Below, piece by piece: positions 28,760 to 37,179 of a stretch of DNA of 64,000 nt. The notes beneath the pieces are model-generated. The model did not search any database. It worked only from the letters and a program-made list of their open reading frames with translations, and had not been told where the DNA came from. This stretch comes from Polynucleobacter sp. UK-Gri1-W3 (GTDB lineage: Bacteria > Pseudomonadota > Gammaproteobacteria > Burkholderiales > Burkholderiaceae), in NCBI RefSeq assembly GCF_018881595.1, contig NZ_JACVQA010000001.1, positions 123,625 through 187,624 of the forward strand, read 5' to 3'. Each line of letters begins with the position of its first letter. Position 1 is the first letter of the stretch. A program made the translations under genes and the position numbers.

Positions 28760-29134
28760 TTAAGCAGAGAAGGAAGATCCGCAACCACAAGTAGTTTGCG
28801 CATTTGGGTTCTTAATCACAAATTGTGATCCATTGATATCTTCTTTGTAATCAATCTCAGCACCAACTAAATATTGGAAGCTCATTGAATCTACTAATAA
28901 AGTAACACCATTCTTTTCAAAGAGAGTGTCATCCTCATTCACAGCATCATCAAATGTGAAGCCATACTGAAATCCTGAGCATCCGCCGCCTTGTACGAAT
29001 ACACGAAGCTTCAACTCTGGATTACCTTCTTCAGCAATCAAGTCCGCCACTTTTGCAGCAGCGCTATCCGTGAACACCAATGGGGTTGGTGGCTCAGCTA
29101 AATCTTGTGCAGGTTGTGTAGCTAATTCAGTCAT
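28760..29134 (-). CDS. erpA: Iron-sulfur cluster insertion protein ErpA
   Basis: An A-type carrier that hands iron-sulfur clusters to apoproteins, including the IspG/IspH enzymes in E. coli. The 124-residue product has the HesB domain with three conserved cysteines: Cys52 in [11 protein letters not shown] and Cys116 and Cys118 in [11 protein letters not shown]. The first 20 residues form a non-conserved extension rich in Pro, Ala and Glu. The neighbouring argC upstream and this placement are common in betaproteobacteria. IscA is a close paralogue, but the length and C-terminal GSSFSA favour ErpA. Confidence 0.92.
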   Translation of the reverse strand: MTELATQPAQDLAEPPTPLVFTDSAAAKVADLIAEEGNPELKLRVFVQGGGCSGFQYGFTFDDAVNEDDTLFEKNGVTLLVDSMSFQYLVGAEIDYKEDINGSQFVIKNPNAQTTCGCGSSFSA

Positions 29135-29214
29135 GATTTACTCCTAATTCAAAAGGCAATGTCTTATTTTAGGCTTTTAATGGCTAGCTTGCTGAAGGGG
29201 TATTCCTTATGAAA

Positions 29215-30273
29215 TTAAGGAGATACAGCAATCTGGGTAAGGCCTGTCGTCTCTGGGAAGCCAAACATGAGGTTCATGCACTGGACTCCCTGGCCTGAAG
29301 CACCCTTCACCAAGTTGTCTTCCACCACCAAAATAACTAAAGTATCACCGCCGCCTGGACGATGAATCGCAATCCGAATGCCATTACTACCCCTTACAGA
29401 GCGTGTTTCTGGGTGACTACCTGCAGGCATGACGTCGACAAAAGGCTCGTCTTTATAGAAGCTCTCATAGAGCTTTTGGTAATCGACCTCTTTACCGGCG
29501 TCAGTCAAACGCATATACAAGGTTGAATGAATGCCTCTAATCATCGGCGTTAGATGCGGCACAAAGGTCAAACCAATCTGATCATGACCAGCGATTGCTT
29601 TTAAGCCCTGCTCGATTTCAGGAAGGTGACGATGTCCTTTGACGCTGTACGCCTTGAAGTTATCGCTTGCCTCAGACAAGAGCGTACCAATCTCCGCTTT
29701 ACGTCCAGCACCAGAAGTTCCTGACTTCGAATCAGAAATAATATGACTACCATCGATCAGCTGTTTACCACCAGTTGATTTCGGTGACAGCAATGGTGCA
29801 AGCCCAAGCTGCACTGAAGTCGGGTAGCAGCCAGCTAAACCAATCACGCGGGCCTTCTTAATGGCATCACGATTGATCTCTGGCAAACCATAAACTGCTT
29901 CTGCCAAAATTTCTGGGCAGCTATGCTCCATGCCATACCACTTGGCAAATTCTTTCACATCTTTAAGACGGAAGTCTGCAGCAAGATCCAAGATCTTCAC
30001 ATTATTGGCGAGCAACTCTTTTGCTTGCGCCATGGCAACGCCATGTGGAGTTGCAAAGAACACTACATCGCATTCATTGAGCTTGGCTTCATCGGGCGTT
30101 GTAAATTTCAGAGAAACACGGCCACGTAAAGATGGAAACATGTCAGCCACTGGCATGCCAGCTTCTGTGCGAGAGGTAATTGCAGTGAGCTCTACCTCGG
30201 GATGCTGCGCCAATAAACGCAACAACTCCACTCCGGTGTAACCAGTGCCGCCTACGATGCCAACTTTAATCAT
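29215..30273 (-). CDS. argC: N-acetyl-gamma-glutamyl-phosphate reductase
   Basis: ArgC performs the third step of arginine synthesis, reducing N-acetylglutamyl phosphate with NADPH. The 352-residue product starts [20 protein letters not shown], a Rossmann nucleotide-binding turn. The catalytic Cys149 lies in [14 protein letters not shown], and the C-terminal region contains [11 protein letters not shown] and [15 protein letters not shown]. The ATG at 30273 is chosen over one eight codons earlier because the family starts at MIKVGI. Confidence 0.96.
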   Translation of the reverse strand: MIKVGIVGGTGYTGVELLRLLAQHPEVELTAITSRTEAGMPVADMFPSLRGRVSLKFTTPDEAKLNECDVVFFATPHGVAMAQAKELLANNVKILDLAADFRLKDVKEFAKWYGMEHSCPEILAEAVYGLPEINRDAIKKARVIGLAGCYPTSVQLGLAPLLSPKSTGGKQLIDGSHIISDSKSGTSGAGRKAEIGTLLSEASDNFKAYSVKGHRHLPEIEQGLKAIAGHDQIGLTFVPHLTPMIRGIHSTLYMRLTDAGKEVDYQKLYESFYKDEPFVDVMPAGSHPETRSVRGSNGIRIAIHRPGGGDTLVILVVEDNLVKGASGQGVQCMNLMFGFPETTGLTQIAVSP

Positions 30274-30341
30274 GCCATTCTCCAAAATACCGATCATGCG
30301 AAGTTTCTTTTAAAACTTCTGAATACCTCAATTGTAGAAAC

Positions 30342-30368
30342 AAAAAGGGCCGCTTGCGCGACCCTTTC
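30342..30368 (-). terminator. Rho-independent terminator after rpsI
   Basis: On the minus strand AAAGGGTCGC, a GCAA loop and GCGGCCCTTT form a stem with one mismatch, followed by TTTGTTT. It lies 26 bases past the rpsI stop and would end the rplM-rpsI message before argC. Confidence 0.8.
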
Positions 30369-30393
30369 GATAAAACTTGAGCGACTGAAAGAA

Positions 30394-30795
30394 TTAGCGC
30401 TTGCTGAACTGCTTACGACGACGTGCGCCGTGCAGACCAACCTTTTTACGCTCAACTTCACGAGCATCGCGAGTTACCAAGCCTGCTTTAGACAGGGCTG
30501 GCTTCAAAGCGTTGTCGTAGTCGATCAATGCACGAGTAACACCGTGACGAACCGCACCAGCTTGGCCAGTTTCACCGCCACCAGAAACGTTTACTTTGAT
30601 ATCAAAGGTCGTTAAGTGGGCTGTGAGAGCCAAAGGCTGACGAGCGATCATGCGTGATGTTTCACGAGCAAAATATGCATCGATAGGCTTACCATTAACA
30701 ATGATTTCACCTTTGCCAGATTTAATGAATACACGCGCCACAGAACTCTTGCGACGACCAGTACCGTAATTCCAATTTCCGTAATTAATAGCCAT
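30394..30795 (-). CDS. rpsI: 30S ribosomal protein S9
   Basis: A component of the small ribosomal subunit whose C-terminal tail reaches the P-site tRNA. The 133-residue product shows the S9 signature [19 protein letters not shown] and the basic tail ending [11 protein letters not shown]. It is nine bases downstream of rplM in the universally conserved rplM-rpsI operon and is followed by a terminator. Confidence 0.98.
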   Translation of the reverse strand: MAINYGNWNYGTGRRKSSVARVFIKSGKGEIIVNGKPIDAYFARETSRMIARQPLALTAHLTTFDIKVNVSGGGETGQAGAVRHGVTRALIDYDNALKPALSKAGLVTRDAREVERKKVGLHGARRRKQFSKR

Positions 30796-30804
30796 TTGGT
30801 TTCC

Positions 30805-31233
30805 TTAAATCTCTAACGCTTTTGGCTGTTGAGCCGCATGCGGATGATTGGCGTCGCCGTAGACTTTTAATTTCTTAATCATGGCATAGCCTAGTGGGCC
30901 TTTTGGCAACATACCCTTCACAGCCTTCTCCAAAGCGCGACCTGGGAAACGGTCTTGCATCTTGTCGAAGTTAGTCGAGCTAATACCACCTGGGTATCCG
31001 CTGTGACGGTAATAAATTTTGTTCAAGCCTTTTGTGCCTGTGACACGGAGCTTAGAAGAATTGATAACGACAATAAAGTCGCCAGTATCAACGTGTGGGG
31101 TGTATTCAGGCTTGTGCTTGCCGCGTAGACGGAGTGCCACTTCACTGGCGACACGACCGAGGACTTTGTCCGTAGCGTCAATCACGAACCATTCATGCAC
31201 TACCTCATGGGATTTTGCAGAAAAAGTTTTCAT
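30805..31233 (-). CDS. rplM: 50S ribosomal protein L13
   Basis: An early-assembly large-subunit protein. The 142-residue sequence includes [20 protein letters not shown], the [13 protein letters not shown] segment and [12 protein letters not shown], all diagnostic. First gene of the rplM-rpsI operon. It is preceded by a leader of about 150 bases with an 8-bp inverted repeat (31343-31368) and a probable -10 at 31383-31388. In E. coli L13 represses its own operon, so the leader may serve this, but that is inference. Confidence 0.98.
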   Translation of the reverse strand: MKTFSAKSHEVVHEWFVIDATDKVLGRVASEVALRLRGKHKPEYTPHVDTGDFIVVINSSKLRVTGTKGLNKIYYRHSGYPGGISSTNFDKMQDRFPGRALEKAVKGMLPKGPLGYAMIKKLKVYGDANHPHAAQQPKALEI

Positions 31234-31342
31234 GATTTCTCAAATTGTTATGGTCAAAAAAATTACCCCAACCAAATTACGTCCACCTTGGCCCTGCTTA
31301 TGTTTGCAAGCTCGCAGATTCTGCAATTCGACTGGTACAACA

Positions 31343-31388
31343 AATTACCGCTGACCGGCTCGGTAATTCAGTAAAGCCTTGAATTGTA
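31343..31388 (-). promoter_or_regulatory. Probable rplM promoter -10 and leader hairpin
   Basis: Read on the minus strand, TACAAT at 31388-31383 fits a -10 element, but the -35 is poor because it falls in the preceding terminator. Just downstream, AATTACCG and CGGTAATT (31368-31361 and 31350-31343) form a perfect 8-bp stem with a 10-nt loop without a following T tract. It lies in what would be the rplM 5' untranslated region and may be a regulatory structure. Confidence 0.4.
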
Positions 31389-31392
31389 ACCT

Positions 31393-31421
31393 AAAAAAAA
31401 CCCAGGAACGAGTCCTGGGTT
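31393..31421 (-). terminator. Strong Rho-independent terminator of the candidate small RNA
   Basis: On the minus strand ACCCAGGA, loop CTCGT, TCCTGGGT form a perfect 8-bp GC-rich stem running into eight Ts. No protein gene on this strand ends here, so it terminates an independent short transcript. Confidence 0.88.
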
Positions 31422-31494
31422 GGAATCCACCTATGTTTGGGTGGAGGAGACACTGGGAGGTAAGTCGCGGTCTTATACAAGACTAACTACCAAT
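31393..31494 (-). ncRNA. Candidate small RNA with anti-Shine-Dalgarno motifs
   Basis: About 100 nt, bounded by a sigma-70-like promoter (31501-31530) and the terminator at 31393-31421. Seen on the minus strand in order: a small hairpin GUCUU/AAGAC (31484-31470), unpaired ACUUACCUCCCAGUGUCUCC with CCUCCC and CUCC, a hairpin UCCACC/GGUGGA, then the terminator. No open reading frame with a ribosome site fits. The CCUCC stretches match the 3' end of 16S rRNA. From memory, a Betaproteobacteria family of small RNAs toxic to E. coli has the same anti-Shine-Dalgarno character. Whether this is a member needs a covariance search. Confidence 0.6.
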
Positions 31495-31500
31495 ATGGTT

Positions 31501-31530
31501 ATTCTACACAAGGAGCATGGTGCAACGCAA
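31501..31530 (-). promoter_or_regulatory. Promoter of the candidate small RNA
   Basis: On the minus strand TTGCGT (31530-31525) and TAGAAT (31506-31501) are separated by 18 bases. The implied start is near 31494-31496. The downstream gene-free transcript ends at the strong terminator 31393-31421. Confidence 0.55.
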
Positions 31531-31531
31531 G

Positions 31532-31614
31532 AATATTGACCAAAATCAATATTTTTATGTTGCTATGCAGCAACTTGGTTTCACTTAAAATAGGTAAACT
31601 ATTGATAATATTGA
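31532..31614. repeat. Three copies of AATATTGA upstream of the osmC-like gene
   Basis: AATATTGA occurs at 31532-31539, inverted at 31546-31553 (together a perfect 8-bp palindrome with a 6-bp spacer), and directly at 31607-31614. A GTTGC/GCAAC repeat lies at 31559-31574. The cluster lies between the divergent small-RNA promoter and the OsmC-like gene and could be an operator. AT-rich chance repetition is the alternative. Confidence 0.35.
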
Positions 31615-31643
31615 TTAATTTAGTAAGTTAGGGGTCACTAATA

Positions 31644-32066
31644 ATGGAATGTCGAGTAAGTTGGTTGGGTAATACCGGAATGGCTTTCTCCGCAGAAACT
31701 GGCAGCGGACACCTTGTAAATATGGATGGCGCCCCTGAAGCGGGCGGCAGAAACCTAGCCCCAAGGCCAATGGAACTGCTTTTAGCGGGCGCAGGCGGCT
31801 GCTCAGCCTTTGATGTGGTTTTAATCCTACAGAGAGCCCGTCAGGCTATTAGCGGCTGTGAAGTGGCTCTCCAGGCTGAAAGAGCCACGGAAGACCCCAA
31901 AGTCTTCACCAAGATCAATTTGCACTTCATTGTTAAGGGTAAAGATCTGGACCAGGCAAAGGTAGATCGTGCCGTCAAGCTTTCTCATGAAAAATATTGT
32001 TCAGCCACAACCATGTTGGCCAAAACAGCGGAATTGACTTACAGCGTCGAAATTATTTCAGAATAA
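31644..32066 (+). CDS. OsmC-like protein (YhfA type)
   Basis: A 140-residue OsmC-superfamily protein, divergent from the one at 56-445. The two family cysteines are seen in GAGGCSAFDVV (Cys53) and HEKYCSATTML (Cys118). It resembles the YhfA/redox-regulated subfamily, whose function is not established. It has a 410-bp upstream region containing the small RNA candidate and the AATATTGA repeats. Its stop codon lies only two bases from the 3' end of the convergent RNase P RNA, so there is no room for a terminator. Confidence 0.85.
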   Translation: MECRVSWLGNTGMAFSAETGSGHLVNMDGAPEAGGRNLAPRPMELLLAGAGGCSAFDVVLILQRARQAISGCEVALQAERATEDPKVFTKINLHFIVKGKDLDQAKVDRAVKLSHEKYCSATTMLAKTAELTYSVEIISE

Positions 32067-32068
32067 GT

Positions 32069-32375
32069 GCAGAGTCAATCGATAAGCCGGATTCTGTCGC
32101 CTAGATTTGCATCTAGGGGCAATCATTCCTCTAGGCCGTTAGTTACCTAACGGCTCAAGCTCCCTACCCGCAGACTCAGCGGGACGCCTCATCGCCTGCT
32201 TACTTGGGATTGCTCCGGGTGGAGGTTACCGCGTTTCACCGTAACTAAATACGCTCGTCTCTGTGGCCCTATTCCTCACGTCGCCGTGGATGGCCGTTAG
32301 CCATCACCCTTCCCTATGGAGTCCGGACTTTCCTCCCCCTCAATAAAGAGGCGGCGATTGCCCAATTGACTCTGC
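32069..32375 (-). ncRNA. rnpB: RNase P catalytic RNA, bacterial type A
   Basis: This RNA is the catalytic part of the ribonuclease that matures tRNA 5' ends. On the minus strand the 5' part contains the diagnostic GAGGAAAGTCCGGACTCC, followed by GGGTGATGGCTAACGGCCA and GGCGACGTGAGGAATAGGG, and the 3' part ends ACAGAATCCGGCTTATCGAT. GCAGAGTCAAT at the 5' end pairs perfectly with ATTGACTCTGC at the 3' end to form helix P1, which fixes the limits. It lies between osmC-like (convergent) and pyrC (same strand, upstream). Confidence 0.96.
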
Positions 32376-32432
32376 GCCTGCAGTCTAACGCAGTCAGAAC
32401 AATTTGGCTAAGAAACGAATGATTTGAGTTTT

Positions 32433-33491
32433 TTAAACGAGTGACCAGGCGATGGTTTCACCAGCACGAAGTGGCACGATCGTAGTGTCACCCAATGGCA
32501 ATTGGGCAGGGATACTTTGTGGCTGCTTTACCAAAGTAACTGTTTTGCTATTACGTGGCAATGTATAAAAGTCTGAGCCAAAGAAACTCGCAAAGCCTTC
32601 TAACTTATCCAACTTGCCAACACTCTCAAATGCTTCTGCGTACAAACCTAAGGCATTAAAGGCGCTGTAACAACCCGCACAACCACAAGCAGCCTCCTTA
32701 GCACCCTTGGCATGCGGCGCACTATCAGTACCCAAAAAGAAGCGAGAGTTACCACTAGTAGCAGCTTCTAATAATGCAACACGATGCTCTTCGCGTTTAA
32801 GCACTGGTAAACAATAATTATGAGGACGGATACCGCCAGCAAAAATCGCATTGCGATTCATGAGCAAATGTTGTGGGGTAATCGTAGCTGCAATCGTATT
32901 TTTCCCACCTGTCACTGCATCACGTACATAGTGAGCAGCCTGTTTAGTGGTGATGTGCTCAAACACAATCTTGAGCTCAGGTAATTTTTTACGCAACGGC
33001 TCTAATACCGCGTCAATAAATACTGCCTCACGATCAAAGATATCAATATCCGCATGCGTGACTTCACCGTGCACAAGCAAGGGCATTCCGACTGCTTGCA
33101 TTGCCTCTAATGCCGCATGGCAATGTTTGAGGTCACTAACACCAGCATCGCTATTCGTAGTTGCGCCCGCAGGGTATAACTTGAAACCTACAATGCCTGC
33201 GGCTTTGGCCTTGTGCACTTCATCAACAGACGTATTGTCGGTGAGATACAAGGTCATCAAAGGAGTAAAGCTAGTTACGCCTAAGGCATTAAGGTTTGCC
33301 TGAATACGCTCTTGATAAGCTTTGGCCAGATCCACAGTTGTCACTGGTGGCTTTAGGTTTGGCATGATGATGGCGCGTGCAAATTGGCGCGCGGTGTCTG
33401 CCAAAACATCTTTCATCACTTCACCATCGCGTATATGCAAGTGCCAATCGTCTGGTTGAATCAATTGAATTTTAGTAGGGCTATTGGACAT
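32433..33491 (-). CDS. pyrC: Dihydroorotase, class II
   Basis: A zinc amidohydrolase that closes carbamoyl aspartate to dihydroorotate in pyrimidine synthesis. The 352-residue length fits the class II enzymes. Metal ligands are visible: [10 protein letters not shown] (His17, His19), [16 protein letters not shown] (the carbamylated lysine), [17 protein letters not shown], and the catalytic aspartate in [16 protein letters not shown]. It starts two bases after the stop of the glycerate kinase gene on the same strand. Confidence 0.96.
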   Translation of the reverse strand: MSNSPTKIQLIQPDDWHLHIRDGEVMKDVLADTARQFARAIIMPNLKPPVTTVDLAKAYQERIQANLNALGVTSFTPLMTLYLTDNTSVDEVHKAKAAGIVGFKLYPAGATTNSDAGVSDLKHCHAALEAMQAVGMPLLVHGEVTHADIDIFDREAVFIDAVLEPLRKKLPELKIVFEHITTKQAAHYVRDAVTGGKNTIAATITPQHLLMNRNAIFAGGIRPHNYCLPVLKREEHRVALLEAATSGNSRFFLGTDSAPHAKGAKEAACGCAGCYSAFNALGLYAEAFESVGKLDKLEGFASFFGSDFYTLPRNSKTVTLVKQPQSIPAQLPLGDTTIVPLRAGETIAWSLV

Positions 33492-33492
33492 A

Positions 33493-34818
33493 TTATTTTT
33501 CTAGCAAGATGATGCGGAAATCATTCACGTTAGTAAGTGTAGGGCCAGTTTCCACTAAAGCGCCCAATTCTGCAAAGAAGCCATAACAATCATGTGCCAA
33601 TAAGAATGGCTCAGGTGTAAGACCTTTGATTTGACCAGCTTCCCGCACTCCAACATCAAACCAGGCTCCCGCATTTTTTTCACTACCATCAATTCCATCG
33701 GTATCGGCTGCAAGAGCTGCAATATTGGGCAAATCAGAACTGGCGGCAAATAGGGAAAGTAAATATTCGCTACAGCGGCCACCGCGTCCTTTAATGCCTG
33801 CCGGAATCGTGACAGTGCATTCACCACCGGAAATCAGGGCGAGCGGTTTATCCAACCCCTTTGCCATGTAATTACGAACTAAGGCGGCCTGTTCAATGCC
33901 AACCTCTCGCGCCTCTCCAGTAATCGTATCGCCCAAGATGATTGGTTCATAACCTTGGGATTGAACATATTGGGCAGATGCCTCTAGGCTCTTATAAGCG
34001 GTTGCAATCACATGATTTGCCACTTGAGCATCAACTAAATCAGAATCTTTTAAGGTCTCTGGTTTTTCTCCAGCTAAACCTTGCTTGAGATGATTCAAAA
34101 CTGACTTCGGAATAGAAGAATCATTTAAATCATACTTCTCTAAAATATTCAGTGCATCTAAATAGGTTGAGTAGTCAGCAGCACATGGACCGCTAGCAAT
34201 ATCAGCAGGGGAATCGCCTGTTACATCAGAAATTAATAGCGCTTCTACTCGTGCACCACGCTCAATCGCAACCCTAGCTAAATTGCCACCCAAAATTGCA
34301 GATAGATGCTTACGCACTACATTCATCTCTTCAATTGGTGCACCACTTCGTAAGAGTGCTTCTGTGGTCTTGCGCATGTCATCAATGGAAATGCCTTCTT
34401 GCGGCAAGGTAAGAAGACTTGAGCCTCCGCCGGATACCAGGGCAATCAATACGTCACCCTGCTTAAGCCGTTTGGTTAACGCTAAAACCTCTTTAGCCCC
34501 ATCCATACCAGCCTGATCAGGCACTGGATGCCCTGCTTCAACAATTCTGATATGGCTAGTTGGTGAGTTGTGGCCATAACGCGTGAGGACAACCCCCTCT
34601 AATTTCACTTGTGGCCAATGTCCCTTTGCATAAGCTTCTAGTGCGCTAGCCATGGAAGCGCTGGCTTTTCCTGCACCCACCACTAAACATCTCCCGATTG
34701 GCTCTTGCCCCTTTGGAAATATCTTTGCCAAGTATTGAGGAACAATAACTTGCGGGTCCGCTACAGCAACTGCAGCAGTAAAAGCATCTTTGAGAATTGT
34801 TTCTTTATTGACTGACAT
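33493..34818 (-). CDS. Glycerate 2-kinase (GckA/TtuD, MOFRL family)
   Basis: A 441-residue protein of the family annotated as glycerate 2-kinase or hydroxypyruvate reductase. An N-terminal DUF4147 domain contains [17 protein letters not shown] and [15 protein letters not shown]-terminal MOFRL domain carries [20 protein letters not shown] and [20 protein letters not shown]. Biochemically characterised members phosphorylate D-glycerate at O2, for use in serine or glyoxylate metabolism. The older name hydroxypyruvate reductase (ttuD) is the alternative. It directly precedes pyrC, with no obvious functional link. Confidence 0.87.
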   Translation of the reverse strand: MSVNKETILKDAFTAAVAVADPQVIVPQYLAKIFPKGQEPIGRCLVVGAGKASASMASALEAYAKGHWPQVKLEGVVLTRYGHNSPTSHIRIVEAGHPVPDQAGMDGAKEVLALTKRLKQGDVLIALVSGGGSSLLTLPQEGISIDDMRKTTEALLRSGAPIEEMNVVRKHLSAILGGNLARVAIERGARVEALLISDVTGDSPADIASGPCAADYSTYLDALNILEKYDLNDSSIPKSVLNHLKQGLAGEKPETLKDSDLVDAQVANHVIATAYKSLEASAQYVQSQGYEPIILGDTITGEAREVGIEQAALVRNYMAKGLDKPLALISGGECTVTIPAGIKGRGGRCSEYLLSLFAASSDLPNIAALAADTDGIDGSEKNAGAWFDVGVREAGQIKGLTPEPFLLAHDCYGFFAELGALVETGPTLTNVNDFRIILLEK

Positions 34819-34854
34819 AGAGGGTGAAGAAATAATCTAAGTTATCAAGCCATT

Positions 34855-36678
34855 CTAATCAAGGGCCGCACGTTCTTGCATTTGCCACATCTCGGCATAT
34901 TTACCCTGATGCGCAAGCAACTCTGCATGGGTTCCTCGCTCAACAATCTGTCCGTGATCCATAACCAATATTTGATCCGCATGAATAATGGTTGATAAAC
35001 GATGGGCAATGATGAGTGTTGTTCGGTTCTTAGCCAAACCGAGCAGCTCATCCTGAAAAGCACGTTCTGTTTTCGAATCTAACGCTGAGGTAGCCTCATC
35101 AAAGATCAACATAGCAGGCTTCTTAAGTAGTGTTCTAGCAATCGCCACGCGCTGCTTCTCACCACCCGAGAGCTTTAAACCCCGCTCTCCCACTTGGGTG
35201 TCATACCCATCAGGTAAGCGCTTAATGAAGCTGTCGATTTGGGCTGCCCTGGCAGCCTCCTGGACTTCTTCCATGGTTGCGGAAGGATCACCATAGGCAA
35301 TGTTGTAGCCAATCGTGTCATTAAACAGGACTGTGTCCTGCGGAACAATACCAATTGCCTTGCGCAGACTAGCCTGTGTCACAGCCTGAATATTTTGTCC
35401 ATCAATCAGAATTTCTCCCGCTTGAACATCGTAGAAACGGAATAGCAATCTGGCTAAGGTGCTCTTACCTGCGCCACTTTGACCTACTACCGCTGTGATC
35501 GTTCCAGCGGGAATATTAAAACTGACATCATGCAGTATTTCACGCTTAGCCTCGTAGTGAAAAGATACATGTTCAAATCGCACATCGGGGCCATGGCCAT
35601 GATTTTGAACTTGCAGTTGTTTTGCATCCGGGGAGTCAGCAATCTCTTTGTCGGTATTGAGTAAAGAGAACATGCGATCCATATCAGTTAATGACTGCTT
35701 AATCTCGCGATAAATCACACCCAAGAAATTGAGCGGTATATAAAGCTGAATCATTAGTGTATTGACTAAGACCAAGTCGCCCAAAGTCATCGTGCCATTG
35801 ACAACACCTGCGGTTGCTCGCCATAGAATGAGCATCAGACCAGTTGCAATAATGATCTGCTGGCCGAGATTGAGGAAGGCCAAGGTCTTTTGTGACTTCA
35901 CGGCAGCGGCTTGATAGCGCAGCAAATTTTCATCGTAACGGCTAGCCTCAAAAGCTTCGTTACCAAAATACTTTACTGTCTCAAAATTCAATAGAGAATC
36001 GATCGCCTTTTGATTGGCTTTTGAATCCATATCATTCATGGTGCGGCGGTAATGGGTGCGCCACTCTGTAACCACTACCGTGAAAGCAATATAGAGGACT
36101 AAAGCAATGAATGTAATTGCGGCAAACCAAATATCGTAGGAATAAGCAAGGTAACCCAACACTAAGCAAAACTCAATAAATGTCGGTAGGATGCTGTACA
36201 AGGAATAAGAAATCAGCGACTGAATACCGCGTGTACCGCGCTCGATATCTCGACTCACGCCACCCGTCTGGCGGGCTAGATGAAAACTCAGCGCCAAAGA
36301 ATGTAAATGCTCAAATACCTGGAGCGCTACTTTGCGAACTGCATTCTGAGTTACCTTAGCAAATAAAGCTTCTCGTAGTTCTGTAAATACAGATGCAGAA
36401 ATTCTTAATAAACCATAGGCAAGAATAATTCCTAGAGGGACAACCAGAAGAGCCTGGGGGGTGCTAGCCTTAATGTCTAAAGAGTCTATCAACTCCTTCA
36501 TGACTATTGGAATGCCTAAATTGGCAACCTTGGCGGCAACTAAGCAGCTCAGAGCAATTAATACCCGAAAGCGATACTCTAAAAGATAAGGGAGAAGATC
36601 GCGAATAACACGCCAATCACTACGTCCTGGTGTCTTTGAATCTGCGCTGCTGTGATGATGCCCTGATGAATGTCTCAT
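34855..36678 (-). CDS. ABC transporter, ATM1/HMT1-type exporter
   Basis: A half-size ABC exporter (607 residues) with a six-helix membrane domain (about residues 35-320) fused to an ATPase domain. The nucleotide-binding parts are Walker A AVVGQSGAGKSTLARLLFR, the signature LKLSGGEKQRVAIARTLLKK and Walker B MLIFDEATSALDS. It resembles the mitochondrial ATM1 and bacterial heavy-metal or glutathione-conjugate exporters. The histidine-rich N-terminus (RHSSGHHHSS) could bind metal, but this is speculative. The transported molecule is not known from sequence. Confidence 0.88.
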   Translation of the reverse strand: MRHSSGHHHSSADSKTPGRSDWRVIRDLLPYLLEYRFRVLIALSCLVAAKVANLGIPIVMKELIDSLDIKASTPQALLVVPLGIILAYGLLRISASVFTELREALFAKVTQNAVRKVALQVFEHLHSLALSFHLARQTGGVSRDIERGTRGIQSLISYSLYSILPTFIEFCLVLGYLAYSYDIWFAAITFIALVLYIAFTVVVTEWRTHYRRTMNDMDSKANQKAIDSLLNFETVKYFGNEAFEASRYDENLLRYQAAAVKSQKTLAFLNLGQQIIIATGLMLILWRATAGVVNGTMTLGDLVLVNTLMIQLYIPLNFLGVIYREIKQSLTDMDRMFSLLNTDKEIADSPDAKQLQVQNHGHGPDVRFEHVSFHYEAKREILHDVSFNIPAGTITAVVGQSGAGKSTLARLLFRFYDVQAGEILIDGQNIQAVTQASLRKAIGIVPQDTVLFNDTIGYNIAYGDPSATMEEVQEAARAAQIDSFIKRLPDGYDTQVGERGLKLSGGEKQRVAIARTLLKKPAMLIFDEATSALDSKTERAFQDELLGLAKNRTTLIIAHRLSTIIHADQILVMDHGQIVERGTHAELLAHQGKYAEMWQMQERAALD

Positions 36679-36715
36679 CGCCCTATCTTATTCCTAGTTG
36701 ACTGTTTGACTTGGC

Positions 36716-37159
36716 TTAACTCGCAGAAAATAATTTCACAATAGCCTCGCCATTGCTAGGAGAGAAGCATTTTTTAGACGCCTCTTTGTAGGGTAGCCAC
36801 TCATAAGCTACATGCTCTCTAGGGGCCAATTTAACTATTGTGTCGTCAGGAACCTGTAGAGCAAACCAATGCTCGATATTTGTAGTGACTCCAGGAGGAT
36901 AACGAAAGCGCCACTCGGGGTAGATTTCATATTCGATCTGGTGGTGCATATTCTGTAATGCACCTGTTGGCAACTGATCAACAGCAATACCTGTTTCCTC
37001 AAAAACTTCGCGGGCAGCTGCTAAGGCCAGATTTTCATCCAGAGCATCAAGGCTGCCAGTTACTGATTGCCAAAAGCTCGCACGATCAGCGCGCTCTATT
37101 AACAAAACATCCCTATTCGATTTATAGATAACGACTAAAACCGAAATAGGGATTTTCAA
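36716..37159 (-). CDS. nudB: Dihydroneopterin triphosphate diphosphatase, Nudix
   Basis: A 147-residue Nudix hydrolase that likely removes pyrophosphate from dihydroneopterin triphosphate in folate synthesis. The Nudix box is complete: G-x5-E-x7-REVFEETGI at about residues 36-58. NudB-type features are the N-terminal ISVLVVIYKSNRDVLLIERAD and a WRFRYPPGVTTNIEHWF segment. Its position directly after aspS is typical of nudB in proteobacteria. Other small Nudix enzymes have the same box, so substrate assignment relies on context. Confidence 0.87.
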   Translation of the reverse strand: MKIPISVLVVIYKSNRDVLLIERADRASFWQSVTGSLDALDENLALAAAREVFEETGIAVDQLPTGALQNMHHQIEYEIYPEWRFRYPPGVTTNIEHWFALQVPDDTIVKLAPREHVAYEWLPYKEASKKCFSPSNGEAIVKLFSAS

Positions 37160-37179
37160 GGTGGGTTACTTAAATTGCT

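Noticed and set aside
30274..30341. Search for an arginine-related leader or operator before argC
   Set aside because: No ARG-box-like palindrome or leader peptide is apparent.
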